Positions 49,996 through 61,264 of a stretch of DNA of 64,000 nucleotides are shown one piece after another. Location: assembly GCF_037126465.1 (NCBI RefSeq), contig NC_088206.1, positions 14,674,702-14,738,701 on the forward strand. Direction: 5' to 3'. Each line of letters begins with the position of its first letter. Within the stretch, counting starts at the first letter, position 1. Position numbers and translations under genes: made by a program. Source of the stretch: Ornithodoros turicata. Taxonomy: Eukaryota > Arthropoda > Arachnida > Ixodida > Argasidae. The notes below the pieces were generated by a model. That model worked only from the letters and a program-made list of their open reading frames with translations. It was not told the DNA's origin and did not search any database.

Positions 49996-50589
49996 ATATA
50001 TATATTTTTTTTTTTCGTTGGCCTCGTCGTCATTTTGGTTTGTACGCAGCGCGCCATGGACGTCACCTCATGAGACCCAATGTTGTGCGCATGCGATGTA
50101 GATTCACTGCCGCACTTGATGGGTAACGCGAAGTTGGTGTGTACTTCGGCACAGTCTCGCCCTCAACTTTCAATCTTGATTTCTTTAATAAAAGAAAAGT
50201 AAAATAAAATTGTGACGTAAAAGTTGTGAAGGCTTATGGCATTGAACGAACTCATTTTATATAAGGTTGCGGGCGCGGCTGAAATGCATTACGGTGCCTT
50301 TAAATGTTGTCCCTGCGGTAGCTTCTGAAGCTCTCGTATATGTATATACGTACTTAAGTATTATGATTCAGGAGCGCAGTGTAGTTTATTGACTCGCGAG
50401 CGGCAAAAGTTTAGTGCATAATGCATGAGCGTCCGCGAGTGGAGGGCTATACATATCGAACACTGTAGCTACTCCCCGACGAGATCCATCGGTTTTGAAT
50501 GAGCTTTCACTGAAACGAGTTACAATGTGGCAATGTTGGTATTTGCATTGGATTGACATAGTCGGCGAATGACACTCATAATTCAAGAA
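49996..50589. other. Intronic sequence without recognised features
   Basis: Short A- and T-rich runs only; no ORF or repeat family was recognised. Confidence 0.4.
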
Positions 50590-50651
50590 CAGGGGTGGGG
50601 GGCAACGATACTCTTTGCAAAAGTACGTTCTGTTATAATACTAGTTCTGTA

Positions 50652-50879
50652 GCTTGCGACACACTTGTCTGAAATCGACAGATTGCGGTTTATCCTGTCT
50701 GAAGTCTACATGTCTTGCAAGAATGTTTCTTCCGACTAATAGACACGTACGGCATGCTACCCAGTACGTGTTTATTAGTCGAAGTTATTTATTAGTCGAA
50801 ACAAGCAACCTTGCAACGCCTGGAGATTCCAGGCCGGATGAACCTAAAGCTGTTGATTCCAGACAAGTATGTCGCAAGC
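50652..50879. mobile_element. Fold-back element nested in the decayed hAT MITE
   Basis: 228 bp, terminal GCTTGCGACA...TGTCGCAAGC type inverted arms of about 105 bp around a small centre. Flanked by TGTA (50648-50651 and 50880-50883). It splits the hAT sequence between AATACTAGTTCTG and ACTTTTGAGTATT, which are adjacent in the intact relative. Confidence 0.75.
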
Positions 50880-51205
50880 TGTACTTTTGAGTATTCTTGT
50901 TATGTATCACAAAAATAATGCCCATATCTGAATGCATTTTTTTTTCGGTGTTATTAGAGTATTACTTACATGTAATATAATACTGTAGAAGATGTAACTG
51001 CGAAATCGTGAGTCCTACCTACCGAGTGTCACTCGAGCATCTTACTGACAATTTTTCCATGTCGGTGTCTCACATTAAGGTTTGGCCACGAACAAGTCAC
51101 ATGCTGTTCGTCTACAATACACAGCGTGATTGGAGAATCCCAATGCACGAATTGTGTGTAGTTGGGCTATTCCTCTTTTGATAACCCACAGATTGAGTGT
51201 CAGTG

Positions 51206-51502
51206 TAGGGTTTATTCACATGACGTCATCCGAAGGAGACCGCCACTGTCGCTAACAGGCAGACGCCATCGGCCGCCATATTGTAGGACCCACCCAAAGC
51301 CCGTTACCCATATCGCACTCACAGTATATGTATTTGGCGTTTCAAAGCTATTGTGCTGTGTGATTTCTAGCATATCTCAGCAACTTCCATGTTTTCGACG
51401 CTAACAGTCATCCACAAAGCATATGGCAGCGAACGAATGCGGGAACATAACTTCGAGGAGCCTGCAGTATGGCTGCGAGGTGACGTCGCTGAATAAACCC
51501 TA
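51206..51502. mobile_element. MITE with TA duplication nested in the decayed hAT MITE
   Basis: Terminal inverted repeat GGGTTTATTCA...TGAATAAACCC, followed inside by GACGTC on both sides, with TA at each end (51206-51207 and 51501-51502). No ORF. A TA target fits Tc1/mariner-type or similar MITEs. Confidence 0.65.
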
Positions 51503-52056
51503 TAGTACTCGCGCAAAAAGTAGACCTATATTTAGTATCATAATACTGATTTCTGGCAAGAATGTATTTGTGTCGTAATACAAGGTGTGGCTATTATCGT
51601 CCACTCCTGTTCAAGGCATGCCATGATGCAGATTTTTTGCCATGCGCAGTCTTTCTTTCTTTTTCAATTTTTTTTTTTTTTGCTTTGAAATTCTGTAGCT
51701 ATCAGAGTTTAATCTATCGAAATTATTACAAGGGCACGGCACGCAGTGTTCTGTTGAAAGAAGCCCAGGATCGGAATTTCTTCCTGGTGTCGTGCCAACA
51801 CCTCAGAGTCACGATAATACAGCCCACTTCAACAAAATTCTATATAATCCTGCTTCAATAAATACTGAAAGGAAGCGTCCATCGTTTTCCCGCCTACGGT
51901 TTCCATTGTCAAAATGATGTACCCGTACTCACATCATACAGACTGAACATGCCGTATCGTCGTCTTATCAGCGCCAGGACTAGTTCGGATTCCGCGAATG
52001 GTTAATCACAATGCAGGACAGCTCTGGGTTCCGATTATTGTTGTACCCGGTAGTAG

Positions 52057-52385
52057 CTCATAAGCACCAAATGCTCATAACCTCCAAACGCTCAAAACCT
52101 CCAAACGCTCATATGCACCGAAAAAAAGTTGGTGGTTTTGAGCGTTTGGTGGAAATGAGCAGGAGGGGAGAAGGTGCTCATAAGCACCAAACGTCCAGAA
52201 CATCCGAATGCTCATATGCACCGAACGGCGGGCGACCACAAAGGCCAGGTCTTCCTCTCCCGCATTTGGAACAAGGTCATAGGGTAAGAAAGGTGGAATG
52301 AATGGCGACTACCAAGGCCGCTTAATGTGTCAGTTTGAAGTTTATGTAACAGCTTGGTCCTGCTTATATGTAGTCAGAAAGAATT
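52057..52385. repeat. Left arm of a 330-bp inverted repeat with about 17-bp internal repeats
   Basis: Matches the reverse complement of 55503-55829 over about 330 bp. It begins with tandem variants of CTCAAAACCTCCAAACG (period about 17), then unique sequence including CCACAAAGGCC and GTTTATGTAACAGCTTGG. With its partner it brackets a 3.8-kb interval that includes a hAT transposase relic. Confidence 0.8.
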
Positions 52386-52435
52386 TTTATGGAAGTGGAA
52401 GTTTATTTTTATCTATCGTGAGTCAATGGGTGTTT

Positions 52436-52588
52436 GAACGCCGTAGTGTCCGCCCATTTGGTCGAACGCCGTTTGGTCAAATGACGTTTGATCGAAGGCG
52501 TTTGATCGAACGCCGCTTGGTCGAAAACCGTTTGATCGAAAGCCGGTTGATCGACGCCGTTTGTTCGAAAGACGTTTGTTCGAAGGGA
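52436..52588. repeat. Minisatellite, about ten units of 15-18 bp
   Basis: Consecutive variants of CGTTTGATCGAACGC (GTTTGGTCGAACGCC, GTTTGATCGAAGGC, GTTTGTTCGAAAGAC). A few inverted copies (TCGATCAAACGAC, TCGACCAAATC) lie at 53488-53545. The unit is partly palindromic (TTxGATCGAAC). Confidence 0.8.
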
Positions 52589-52903
52589 GTTCAAAACTGC
52601 ATGCACTGTGTTATCCGCACCTCTTTTTCTGTAACTTTTGACTCGAGCATACGGAGCTGGCAATCAGGGTACTCTGCTTTTTTTTCATTTTTATGTTTAT
52701 TATTTCTTTTTCTTTTCTTTTCTTCTTTTTTTTTTTTTTTTGCAGGGAGACCGCTGGTTACTTGCAGACGTTTGTAATTTACGAACCAGTCGGACACATG
52801 TTGAAGAAAGTTGCCCCAGGTTGGGAGCAGCCGATATAGTCTGTGTTTCTTCTGAGCACCCTTCTCATTGCTGGTGACATATTTAAAGGGAACGGTCTGA
52901 AAC

Positions 52904-53290
52904 GGGATAGCCATATGTGCGCGAAAGCCACTCGAAGTCTGTGAATGCTAAGAAGGAAATTTCGCCATGGCACAACGAAAGATATTAAATTAACAGCATA
53001 TAAAACCTTAGTTCAACCTCGTTTAGTGTATGCATCTGCAATCTGGGTCACTACACATGCACGCTATCCGAAAAAATAGAGAAAGTACAAAGATCTGCTG
53101 CCCTGCTTATCTTGTCTAGGTTTCGAAGGACTTCTTCGGTTACATGTCTGTTGCAAGAACTAAATTTAGATTCACCTGCACATAGGCGAAAAGTAAATAA
53201 ACTAAAACTGTTCTTTCTCCTATACAATGGTCAGTTGATTGTCAGAAACAATAATACATTGTTAAAATTTATCCACATTCAACAGGAATA
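52904..53290 (+). pseudogene. C-terminal fragment of a non-LTR retrotransposon RT (Jockey/CR1-like)
   Basis: With frameshifts it reads the characteristic end of LINE ORF2: KATRSL, FRHGTTKDIKLTAYKTLVQP, RLVYASAIW, KIEKVQRSAALLIL, LNLDSPAHRRKVNKLKLFFL. These correspond to the region after the RT thumb (Y..LVRP.LEYAS..W, .LE.VQRRAARFI). No RNase H follows, so it is a different LINE type from that at 6289-10856. Confidence 0.7.
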
Positions 53291-53600
53291 AATAATCGAA
53301 AAATGTCATTAATTTATTTTTTATTTATTTGCCAAGAATGTTTAATACTTGAAATCAATTATTATTTGACAAAGTGGGTTAGCATGAGGAATGTGTTTAC
53401 GAGCAAACGGGTTACACGCAGTTAAATGTTGCTTAGGATAACGGCATTTAGAACTCCGGCGCTCAACACTCCAAGTGAACCAATAAAAAATCGATCAAAC
53501 GACCGCTGCCGTTTCGATCTTCGATGAAATGTCTTTCGACCAAATCATATGTCGGCACAGTTCCTATAGAAGTCGACCAGGATGCACATTCCCCCAGGCC

Positions 53601-53665
53601 GTCAGTCGTGACGTTGCCCACCTCTGTGAGGCCAACAACGGCGAGACCTTTCATCGTCACCACAG
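53601..53665 (+). mobile_element. Solo 3' tail of the I-type LINE
   Basis: GTCGTGACGTTGCCCAC, then GTGAGGCCAACAACGGCGA matches the 3' signature of the LINE segments at 6209, 7811 and 10785. No ORF portion accompanies it. Confidence 0.6.
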
Positions 53666-54295
53666 TGAATTAAATTCGCCTACCTGAGGTAGAGTGTGGT
53701 TGACAAAACGTGTAAGAGAAAACGTGGCCGATGAACGGATATCAACATGGAACGCCGTCTACTCCATAGCGCCTTAAGCTACATAAACGAGTAAACACAA
53801 GAGAAAACTAGTAGTAAAAATAAGCTGAAGAAATAACATTAAACTGAATATATGTTAGAGGTTCAACGACAACACCCAGTGAGCTTGAACTAGCGGTGCA
53901 GAAAGGAGGATTGACGCTGCACAGCGTCGCAGTCAGGCACTGGCGTCATCGAATGGTTCTGTAGCATTTGCTACAGTTCCACAGTATAAAGTCTGCGTCG
54001 TGATGCGTACATTAGAAGTAGTTTTGGCATGTGCTACAACGTGTCTGTTTTTGCATGTTCTTGCCTGTTTAGGTTTTTTTTTTTGGTCTAAATATCTGTC
54101 TATTTTCATGGTTTTGGCACGTAAATTTCCGAGTTCTACTTATAAGAGGAAGTAATGTTGTTCTTGAATGCCTAAAACGGTGGGCAAACAGAAATGAGTT
54201 GAAAACCAATCATCCAAAGAACCAAGCCTTCCATCTTCCAGACCGAAGGTAGAATAACTATATAGGAGCGAGAATGTGTAGAGCATGTTGGATGG

Positions 54296-54350
54296 AGTTT
54301 CGGAAAAGTTCGTCCCGGAAAAATTGGTCCCGGAAAAATTGGTCCCTGGT
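54296..54350. repeat. Short tandem repeat, 15-bp unit
   Basis: Three adjacent units of the type CCCGGAAAAATTGGT, the first slightly diverged. Confidence 0.75.
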
Positions 54351-54879
54351 TGCGTGGCGGAAGAAATGGTCCCGCGCGGTTCCGTGCGCCCAAAAATACA
54401 GGAGCGTCGTTGTGGAAATCTGATAAACCGAATCATAGCCAATCAAGTGCTATCATTCGCACTCCTCATTTGTTCGAAATTGGAAGACATGCTTTTTTAA
54501 ATTAACATTAATCTTAATGAACAATAAATACTGCACGCCATTTAATGAGGAACATAAAAGCGGTTCCATTTGCTGCACCGCTTGTATTGTACAAATTGCG
54601 TCTGTTCTTTCTCTTCCTCTCTTTATTTTGCGGAGTACAGACAACGCGACAAGATCATGAAGCAGTTCTGCAATGTCTGCTACCTTCTCCAAAAAGTGAA
54701 AAATAAATAAATAAATAAGTAAATATAAAAAGGAAGAGTCGTCTTTCTGCCAGAACGAAAATTCAAATCTTAGTTCTTTTTTATTCTCCCTGATCAGGCC
54801 ATATCTTCTGTTTTGTCGACCAACTCGTGGAGTGGTAAAAGTTTTTGTATTTCTGTAAAACGCTAACAACTTGGGGCAG

Positions 54880-55280
54880 TGTCAATGGGAACTTGAACTG
54901 GAGAATCGCAGCAAAAATTTTGAAGTAAAAATGGTAGACATCGATGCCAGCGAACTTATAATGGAATATCCTTTTGTGTCATTGAGAAAAAGAGAGGACG
55001 CCAAACAATTTTTAACGTACACATACAAGAAAGCCTCCAGGAGATATATCTGAATCCTTGCATTTGCGTCAGCATTCTATTTTCTGACCACACCAGCTAC
55101 TGTCGCTGATGCTGAAAGAAGTCTCAGCACAATGAAACTGACCGATCAAGAATATCCTGCGCTCAATTAACCATAAGAGATGTCAGGCTTTCTGAGTTCG
55201 TAGTCAACCGAAAACATGATTACCATATCTCTGGATTATGACGCATTGATTAACCAACTTGAGAAGAACAAGGCTTGAAA
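54880..55280 (+). pseudogene. hAT transposase C-terminal relic
   Basis: In shifted frames it reads LTTPATVADAERSLSTMKL (near 55085), LRSINHKR and ISLDYDALINQLEKNKA. These correspond to the hAT C-terminal dimerisation block (LPVTVASAERSFSKLKLIK...LR...RL..L). A stop after KKASRRYI and further shifts show decay. It sits inside the interval bounded by the 330-bp inverted repeats and may be what is left of that element's transposase. Confidence 0.7.
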
Positions 55281-55502
55281 GAAGGGTTTTGCGCAAATGT
55301 TCACTACAGGCCTAACCCTATATAAATATCGTATTCCAGCTTCTGCACTGTAAGTGAACCCGGACATATGTTCGGAGGGGACCACGCTCTTTGTTGCTAC
55401 AGCCCTGGAAGTCGAGTGCCTTTCGGGCTATAGAATCAAGTCTTTTGTCCTAGGCTGCCTCCATGTCTATGAAAATAAAGCTCAAATTGAAATCCATAAA
55501 CG

Positions 55503-55829
55503 AGAAGGCGCTATTCGTTCTGGCTACATACAAGCTGGACCAAGCTGTTACATAAACTTCAAACTGACAGATTAAGCGGCCTTCGTAATCGCCATTCATT
55601 CCACCTTGACCTTGTTCCAAATGCGGGAGAGGAAGACCCGGCCTTTGTGGTCTCCCGCCTTTCGGTGCATATGAGCATTCGGATGTTCTGGACGTTTGGT
55701 GCTTATGAGCAGCTTCTCCCCTCCTGCTCATTTCCACCAAACGCTCAAAACCACCAAATTTTTTTCGGTGCATATGAGCGTTTGGAGGTTTTGAGCGTTT
55801 GGAGGTTATGAGCATTTGGTGCATATGAG
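55503..55829. repeat. Right arm of the 330-bp inverted repeat
   Basis: Reverse complement of 52057-52385 with small differences. The tandem GTTTGGAGGTTTTGAGC units lie at its outer end (about 55770-55829). Confidence 0.8.
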
Positions 55830-56409
55830 GCACAACCGTTGTACCCCGGGCGTAGATTGCACGTTGTCGACCGTCTGTGAATGACAATGGAGGATAAGTC
55901 AATTGAACAACTGGCTTGAGTATCGTTCAGAAAGCTCAAGTGAGCTTTGGTGGTAAATCACATCTGAGTGGGATAAAACATATTTTTTGGGGAAGATTCT
56001 TGATGCAATCATTCGTGCGGAAGCATTTGATCCCCTCCCTCAAATCATTAGCCATCTTACTCTTAGAAGGAGAGGGAGAAAGAACATTGAAATACTGTAT
56101 TTGCTGCAGAATTCGTTAATTTCGCTGCGCTAACTTTGGGTGGTAAAATTCGTCTCTCGATTGGCTTGCTTCGTTTTAAGCAGTTGTCGTAACCACATTT
56201 GATAAAAGGGCCATTCCGCCTGCTTGTGCTGCAGAAGGGTTCAAATGAGTTAATGTTTTCAATTACAACGTATAGCTTTTGAAGCGCGAATTCTTTCAGT
56301 CAATTTTCGCGATCCATTAAAATTCGCGGAGCCCGCTGATTCTCTCGTCAGTGTCAGTGACTCAAGTCAGTGTCAGTGTTGCCCCCCAAAAATTTCCGAG
56401 TTTTAGTAT

Positions 56410-56997
56410 ACAGGGTGTTACCCTATAAAAGTCTACCCGCGCCGGCATGCCGTGCACGACAATTACTCAATGCAGGCGGTAAAATTTGTAGCCTACGTAT
56501 AAAACTCATAAGGACATCATGCCATCATGCTAAATATCGAAGTGATTGAGCACCGTAACGCAAAGTTATAGCGTAAAACGTGAGGTTCCCGTAGTCAAAA
56601 CACCCAAGATGGCGCCTCTCAGTAAGCAGACGACATCCCTTTTGGGTGTCGTCTGCTGAGTACGTCGGCATTTTTCGTTCCTCGCGTTGCTTACTTCTGA
56701 GCAAAATACGACAGTTACACGAAAGCGAAATGAAAACTGCAGTTCCATCCGGCTGGCAGGATATGCGACACGTCGTCGTCTGGGGAGCAGCATGTCAAGT
56801 GCTCTTCTCAACGCCGCCATCTTGATTGTTTTGACTACGGGAATTGCACGTTTTGAGTTATAACTTCGTGCTGTGGCGACCAAGATTAAATGTCCATATG
56901 AGCTCTATATGAAGATCGCACAATGTGCCACCTGCATTGAGTAATTGGCGAGTACGGCAACGCGGCACGTGTAGACTTTTATAGGGTAACACCGTGT
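56410..56997. mobile_element. Palindromic MITE, family A copy 2
   Basis: Same ends (ACAGGGTGTTACCCTATAAA), same internal AGACGACATCCC hairpin and the GCAGTTCCATC block as 49392-49995, but more diverged, with a shortened right arm and a changed last base block (ACACCGTGT). Confidence 0.85.
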
Positions 56998-57080
56998 AGT
57001 AGCGTACGTAGTCGACTTCCGAACTCGAGGAAACGGCGTGTTCAACACTGCGCGCATAGTGGCCATGATAGGCTTAGGCA

Positions 57081-57608
57081 GCGTTCACACGGGGCAACTT
57101 TTTCCAGCAACTATGAGCAACTTTGGCGTTGCTGTCAGCCGGCAACCTCGAGCAACTCTAGTTGCTCAGAGTTGCTGGCTGCGAGTCGCACGCCGACCGA
57201 AAACTTGAGAAGTTGCTCGTGCACCGGCCAATCAGCGAGGGGAGCATTGACACGTGACTCCCGATGGCGTTGTGGATTTCCTTCGTGGATTCATGGGTTC
57301 AAATCCTGCAGGTGCAGCTGAGAAATAACTTTTTCTTTTTTTTACGAACTTCACGGAAACATATCAGTTGCCATTTCTGGAAGGTCATAATGATCTATTG
57401 GGGAAATAAAACTGACTGAAATTTGATAAACAGCAGCTAAAAAAAAAGATTCCACCAGTTCGATTCGAACCCACATTCTCCGGTCACCATAATGTTGCTT
57501 GTGGGCGGAGCTACCGAGTTGCTGCGTGTGAACGCGGACTCGAAATTGCTCGAAAGACGTTGGTTTGAGTTGCTCCGAGTTGCTGGGAAAGGTTGCCCCG
57601 TGCAGCGC
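57081..57608. mobile_element. MITE rich in AGTTGCT motifs, with a tRNA-like B-box
   Basis: The left end GCGTTCACACGGGGCAACTT and right end GGTTGCCCCGTGCAGCGC are imperfect inverted repeats, each followed inward by several copies of GAGCAACT/AGTTGCTC. In the middle, GGGTTCAAATCC (57295-57306) on plus and GGGTTCGAATCGA on minus (about 57461-57473) resemble pol III B-boxes. No ORF. Confidence 0.65.
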
Positions 57609-58241
57609 GCAATGCCATTCAATAACTGCAGTTGTAAACAGCCACCGCGACACGAACTCGCAAAATGTCGCGGCCTTGTAGCTCCATGGCTGGCTCCAAG
57701 GTCGTACCCCTTCGCGCACGATTGCATATGATCGGTAGCAGACGACGGCTGATGGCACACACGGCTGATGGCCAAGGAGGACACCGATATCCTAGCCGCA
57801 TACCCAGTTACTAAATAAACCGCTTGTCCCGCCCGTTGTTGTTGTTTTATATTTGAAAAATGGCGGCGCAAGAGACCGTGCTTTTCTATTTTTGAACCGA
57901 AACTTTGTTTATTTTATTCGGGCGCACTGACAGCCTGGACCTGTTACGTGCAATAGCTAGAGCTGCACGAATAGTAATTTTTAAACCGAAGCGAACACTA
58001 TGTAACCGAACAGAACCCATCGTACAGCATACACATATGCTACATGTATGTGCGTAAGACGCGCATACGAGTCTTTCTTATGAATCGCCACTCACTTTAC
58101 GCTTACATTTTGAGGCTTACAAGTGCACTTTCAAAATATTCGGGGGAAAATCGATTTGGAAGAGACATTGCCTCGGTATTCGAAAAAGCCGAATATTCGC
58201 TCGGCCGTAACAATAACGTGCGTAAGGCAACCGCGTGCAAT

Positions 58242-58751
58242 AGGGAGCTTTAGAATAGCTTTCGTTGGAAACACAAACGCAAAACGTAAACGCTATATCG
58301 GACGCAACGGGCCTGTCCGCACTGTGGTTATAGAACAGCGTTTCCGTGACGTAATGCTGCTGGCTTGCGTCCGTCGCTTGCAGCGCTGTTACTGCTAGAT
58401 ATGAAGACTTAAAAAAAAAAAAAGAAGAAAGTCAAAAACACAGAGGAATCACGTTTTCTAAAAATGCTTTTTTGTTCATAATACAATTATATGCTATCGC
58501 AACACAACTCACGGTTTTCTCGCGAATTACTTGGCGACGTTTAGCAGACGACGGAACGCTCACGCAGTTTCTCGTCAGCTGCGAGAGCAAAGCAGAGCCG
58601 CAAAGTCAGCTTCGCGTGGCCCCTCAATTTCCAAGAAATAGCGAGCTCTCGCAAAACGCAAAGCTGGGTTCGCGTTCTGGGCATGCGCAGTTCCGGAAAC
58701 GCTATTTCTTGCGCACGCAAAGCTCCTGAGTCCGCTATTCTAAAACTCCCT
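58242..58751. mobile_element. MITE with AGGGAGCTTTAGAATAGC ends
   Basis: Left AGGGAGCTTTAGAATAGC and right GCTATTCTAAAACTCCCT are inverted repeats with one mismatch. The interior of 510 bp holds repeated GCAAAACGCAAAGC-type motifs near the right end. The target duplication is unclear (TA/TG). Confidence 0.7.
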
Positions 58752-58864
58752 GATAACGTACTCTTCGCTATCTCCGGAAACGCAGTGTCGGATAACTGTA
58801 ACGCTGACATCGCCGCCTGCCCGAAAAGTATATGCGGACCGACGATTCCAATCTCGTCCGAATT

Positions 58865-58889
58865 TATATATATATATATATATATATAT
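58865..58889. repeat. (TA)n microsatellite
   Basis: About 12 TA units followed by TTTTATATATTTTT. Confidence 0.9.
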
Positions 58890-60583
58890 TTTATATATTT
58901 TTGATCGAGTCGTTATATGACACAACGAAATAGGGAGTACCAGGGGGCCCAGATAAATTATACATTAACTCGGGTCGGTGTTTGAGAAATGTCATTATCC
59001 GAACGTGCGGTTGCAGATTTAGACGTAATTGTCAGTTTGCGGTGATGATGATGTACAACAAGCGTTTCTCTCGTGCAGCCGAGTTGATATCACAGACCGA
59101 AAACTGGAATGGGTCACAGACACAGCTAGATTTATTACTGGCCCTTTGCTGAAAAAAAAAAAGAAAAAAAAAAGAATAGAAAAAGTGTGAGACAGAGAGA
59201 GGGGGCGCTGCATAACATCCAAGCCCTAATTATATAACCTTCAATCCGGGCGACGGAGCAGCTCTCCGTTTCTTTTTCTTCTGTTTTCTTTTTCTGGACT
59301 TCTTTCTCCGAAGCAGCAGACGAGCGCATTGGCTGTCGGTCCTACAAAAACGCTTTTGTTTCTGGGCAAAGCACGTCATTTTATGATGTGCCTCAAGTGG
59401 TCAAAAAAAGAAAAAAGAAAATGCTTTAACAGTTTATTGGACAGCGAACCATCATCTATGGGAAGAAACAACTACTTTATTTTGTTGATAGTGAGTGGAG
59501 CGTTTTATCGCCATAGGCAACGCTCTATCCCGTTGTAGGGAAAAGGAGCAGTATTAAAAATATTTTTCTTCCGGATAATCTTCTCGTGAAGTAAAATACT
59601 TCTGCTTTCAGTGAGGCAAATAGGCGAGTGAAGCTTCATTGATTTGGGTTAGAGGAGATATAAATGCGTTTAGTATAGACAACCTGAGCCCTTATACGTC
59701 GTCGATTACGTTTCGCCGCCGCGCAAAGCATGCTGATGCGCATAATCGGCGTTATCAACCTATCAGCCGACGCATTTTTCCCGCTTCTTGCCCAGTACCA
59801 ATATAAACTCGAACCGTAACGTGTTTGTAAAGAGAGGGTAAGACATCGCCCTCTCAAAATAAACAAATAAAAACAAAACAGGGCGATTGGCTTATCGTAT
59901 TTTCGCAACCGTTATCGTTGAATACTTCTGATCTAATAAATATTTCAATAAATCCATTACAGCCCGCATACGATGACAACCTCGGGTGTCATTCATCTTC
60001 GAAGCATGCAATCTTTGCTAATCTGAATGTGCTAAGCTGCGTTCCATGCTCCGATCATAAATCTTCCGTAAGTCGCATAAACAGATGAGGTTGGAGCACA
60101 GAGGAGTGTGCTGTGGGCAGGCACATCTCGTATACATAACGTCTCCATAAGAGCTTCCTATCATATAGCAGGCCCAATAATGTATTTCAACGGCGCACTA
60201 TATACCTGAGGGAATTCCCGTCACGAGCGTTAATGGCAGTAGGCCGCCGAATGAGGGACGATAACCCAGAGCTTTTGTATGTCTTGACGCCGCAAAGGCA
60301 AACGGTGGCAGAGTCGCACGCTCTCTTTCGTGGCCTGTGTAACTATATAATTGCCGCTTTTGGTTAAAGTAACGATAAAATGAACCAAGTTATTGGAATA
60401 TTTTCCACCTCGTTACTCTCTTAGCGTCGTTTTCTCGAAGCTTCAGATAGAAACTAGGACAGCGAGGAATTATTATCATTATCAAATACGCTGCTGTTTT
60501 TCTCAACAAGGAATTCCATGAATTTTGTCACGTTACACGCAGCCAGGATGACCTCCCGCCGTGCTGCAAAATTTATTCGGCTA
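58890..60583. other. Intronic sequence without recognised features
   Basis: Contains A- and T-runs near 59150-59330 and scattered short ORFs in all frames with biased composition. No RNA gene, TE protein or splice-flanked exon was recognised. Confidence 0.4.

Positions 60584-60649
<66 letters not shown>
60584..60649. repeat. (ATT)n microsatellite
   Basis: About 22 uninterrupted ATT units. Confidence 0.95.
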
Positions 60650-60723
60650 TACTGTATAGTAACCCATTTACTTTAACGTGGTAACTGTAGCTGTAATGTT
60701 TTTATTATTCCGTGTTGCCGTCA

Positions 60724-60971
60724 CGTAGCAACTGTGGCTACGAGCGGCGTACAGATGTGGACATATGGAGAGAGGACAGCAGGCGGTGCTGTCTAGGGTT
60801 GTCTGGCAGACTTTTCAGACGAATGCCGGCACCGTTCCCCCTGAAGTCGGCCCAGGACGCATGCTAACCCCCTTATCCCCCCACCCGCTGTCCTCTCTCT
60901 ATCTGCTCGCGTCTGTACGCCGCTCATAGCCTGGCTTCGCGGCGCTAAACACAGAATTTAAGAAAGAAAGA
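60724..60971 (+). mobile_element. SINE copy with snap-back inverted tail
   Basis: The body (60808-60971: GGCAGACTTTTCAGACGAATG, CAGGACGC, CTGTACGCCGCTCATAGCC, A-rich end) matches the SINE at 60972. It is preceded by an inverted copy of its own tail (60732-60785: GGCTACGAGCGGCGTACAGA...GAGAGAGGACAGC). The tRNA-like head is missing. Confidence 0.65.
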
Positions 60972-61264
60972 AAGTCCCTCAAGAATCACTTCACCAGCGG
61001 TCGTGCTGAAGACTCGGAGGAGGTGGGTTCGAATCCCACCACCGTCTGTGCTGCCTGAGGTTTTCCCCGGGTTTTCCGGCAGACTTTTTAGACTAATGTC
61101 GGCACAGTTCCCCCGTGAAGTCGACCCAGGACGCCGCATACTAACCCTCCTGTCCCCCTCATCCTTCCTGCTGCCCTCTCTCCATCTGTCCACATGTGTA
61201 CGCCGCACATAGCCACAGTTGCTTCGCGGCGCAAACACGGAATAAAAAAAAAGAAAAGAAAGAA
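60972..61264 (+). mobile_element. tRNA-derived SINE
   Basis: The head has a pol III B-box in GGTGGGTTCGAATCCCACC (about 61022-61040), which forms a perfect T-arm stem. The body is GGTTTTCCCCGGGTTTTCCG and CAGACTTTTTAGACTAATG, and the tail ends AATAAAAAAAAAGAAAAGAA. The order of head, body and A-rich tail is typical of SINEs. The A-box is degenerate. Confidence 0.75.

Larger units (their letters stand above)
50590..51609. mobile_element. Decayed hAT MITE, relative of 27874-28751
   Basis: The left end CAGGGGTGGGGGGCAACGAT aligns with CAGGGATGGGCAGTAATAGT, and the right end TATTATCGTCCACTCCTG with TATTACTGCCCATCCCTG. The internal block AGTGTCACxxGxGCAxxTTA...CAATTTTTC is shared. The flanking octamers TTCAAGAA (50582-50589) and TTCAAGGC (51610-51617) match at 6 of 8 positions. 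Two other elements are nested in it (50652-50879 and 51206-51502). Confidence 0.75.

Noticed and set aside
52436..52588. CRISPR-like array
   Set aside because: Units are contiguous with no unique spacers, vary in sequence, and the genome is eukaryotic.
54453..54869. 138-codon minus-strand ORF
   Set aside because: Low-complexity AT-rich translation (YLLIYLFIF) with no conserved pattern; consistent with chance in AT-rich intron.
57285..57480. tRNA genes
   Set aside because: B-box-like GGGTTCAAATCC and GGGTTCGAATCGA occur, but no acceptor stem or A-box could be folded around either.
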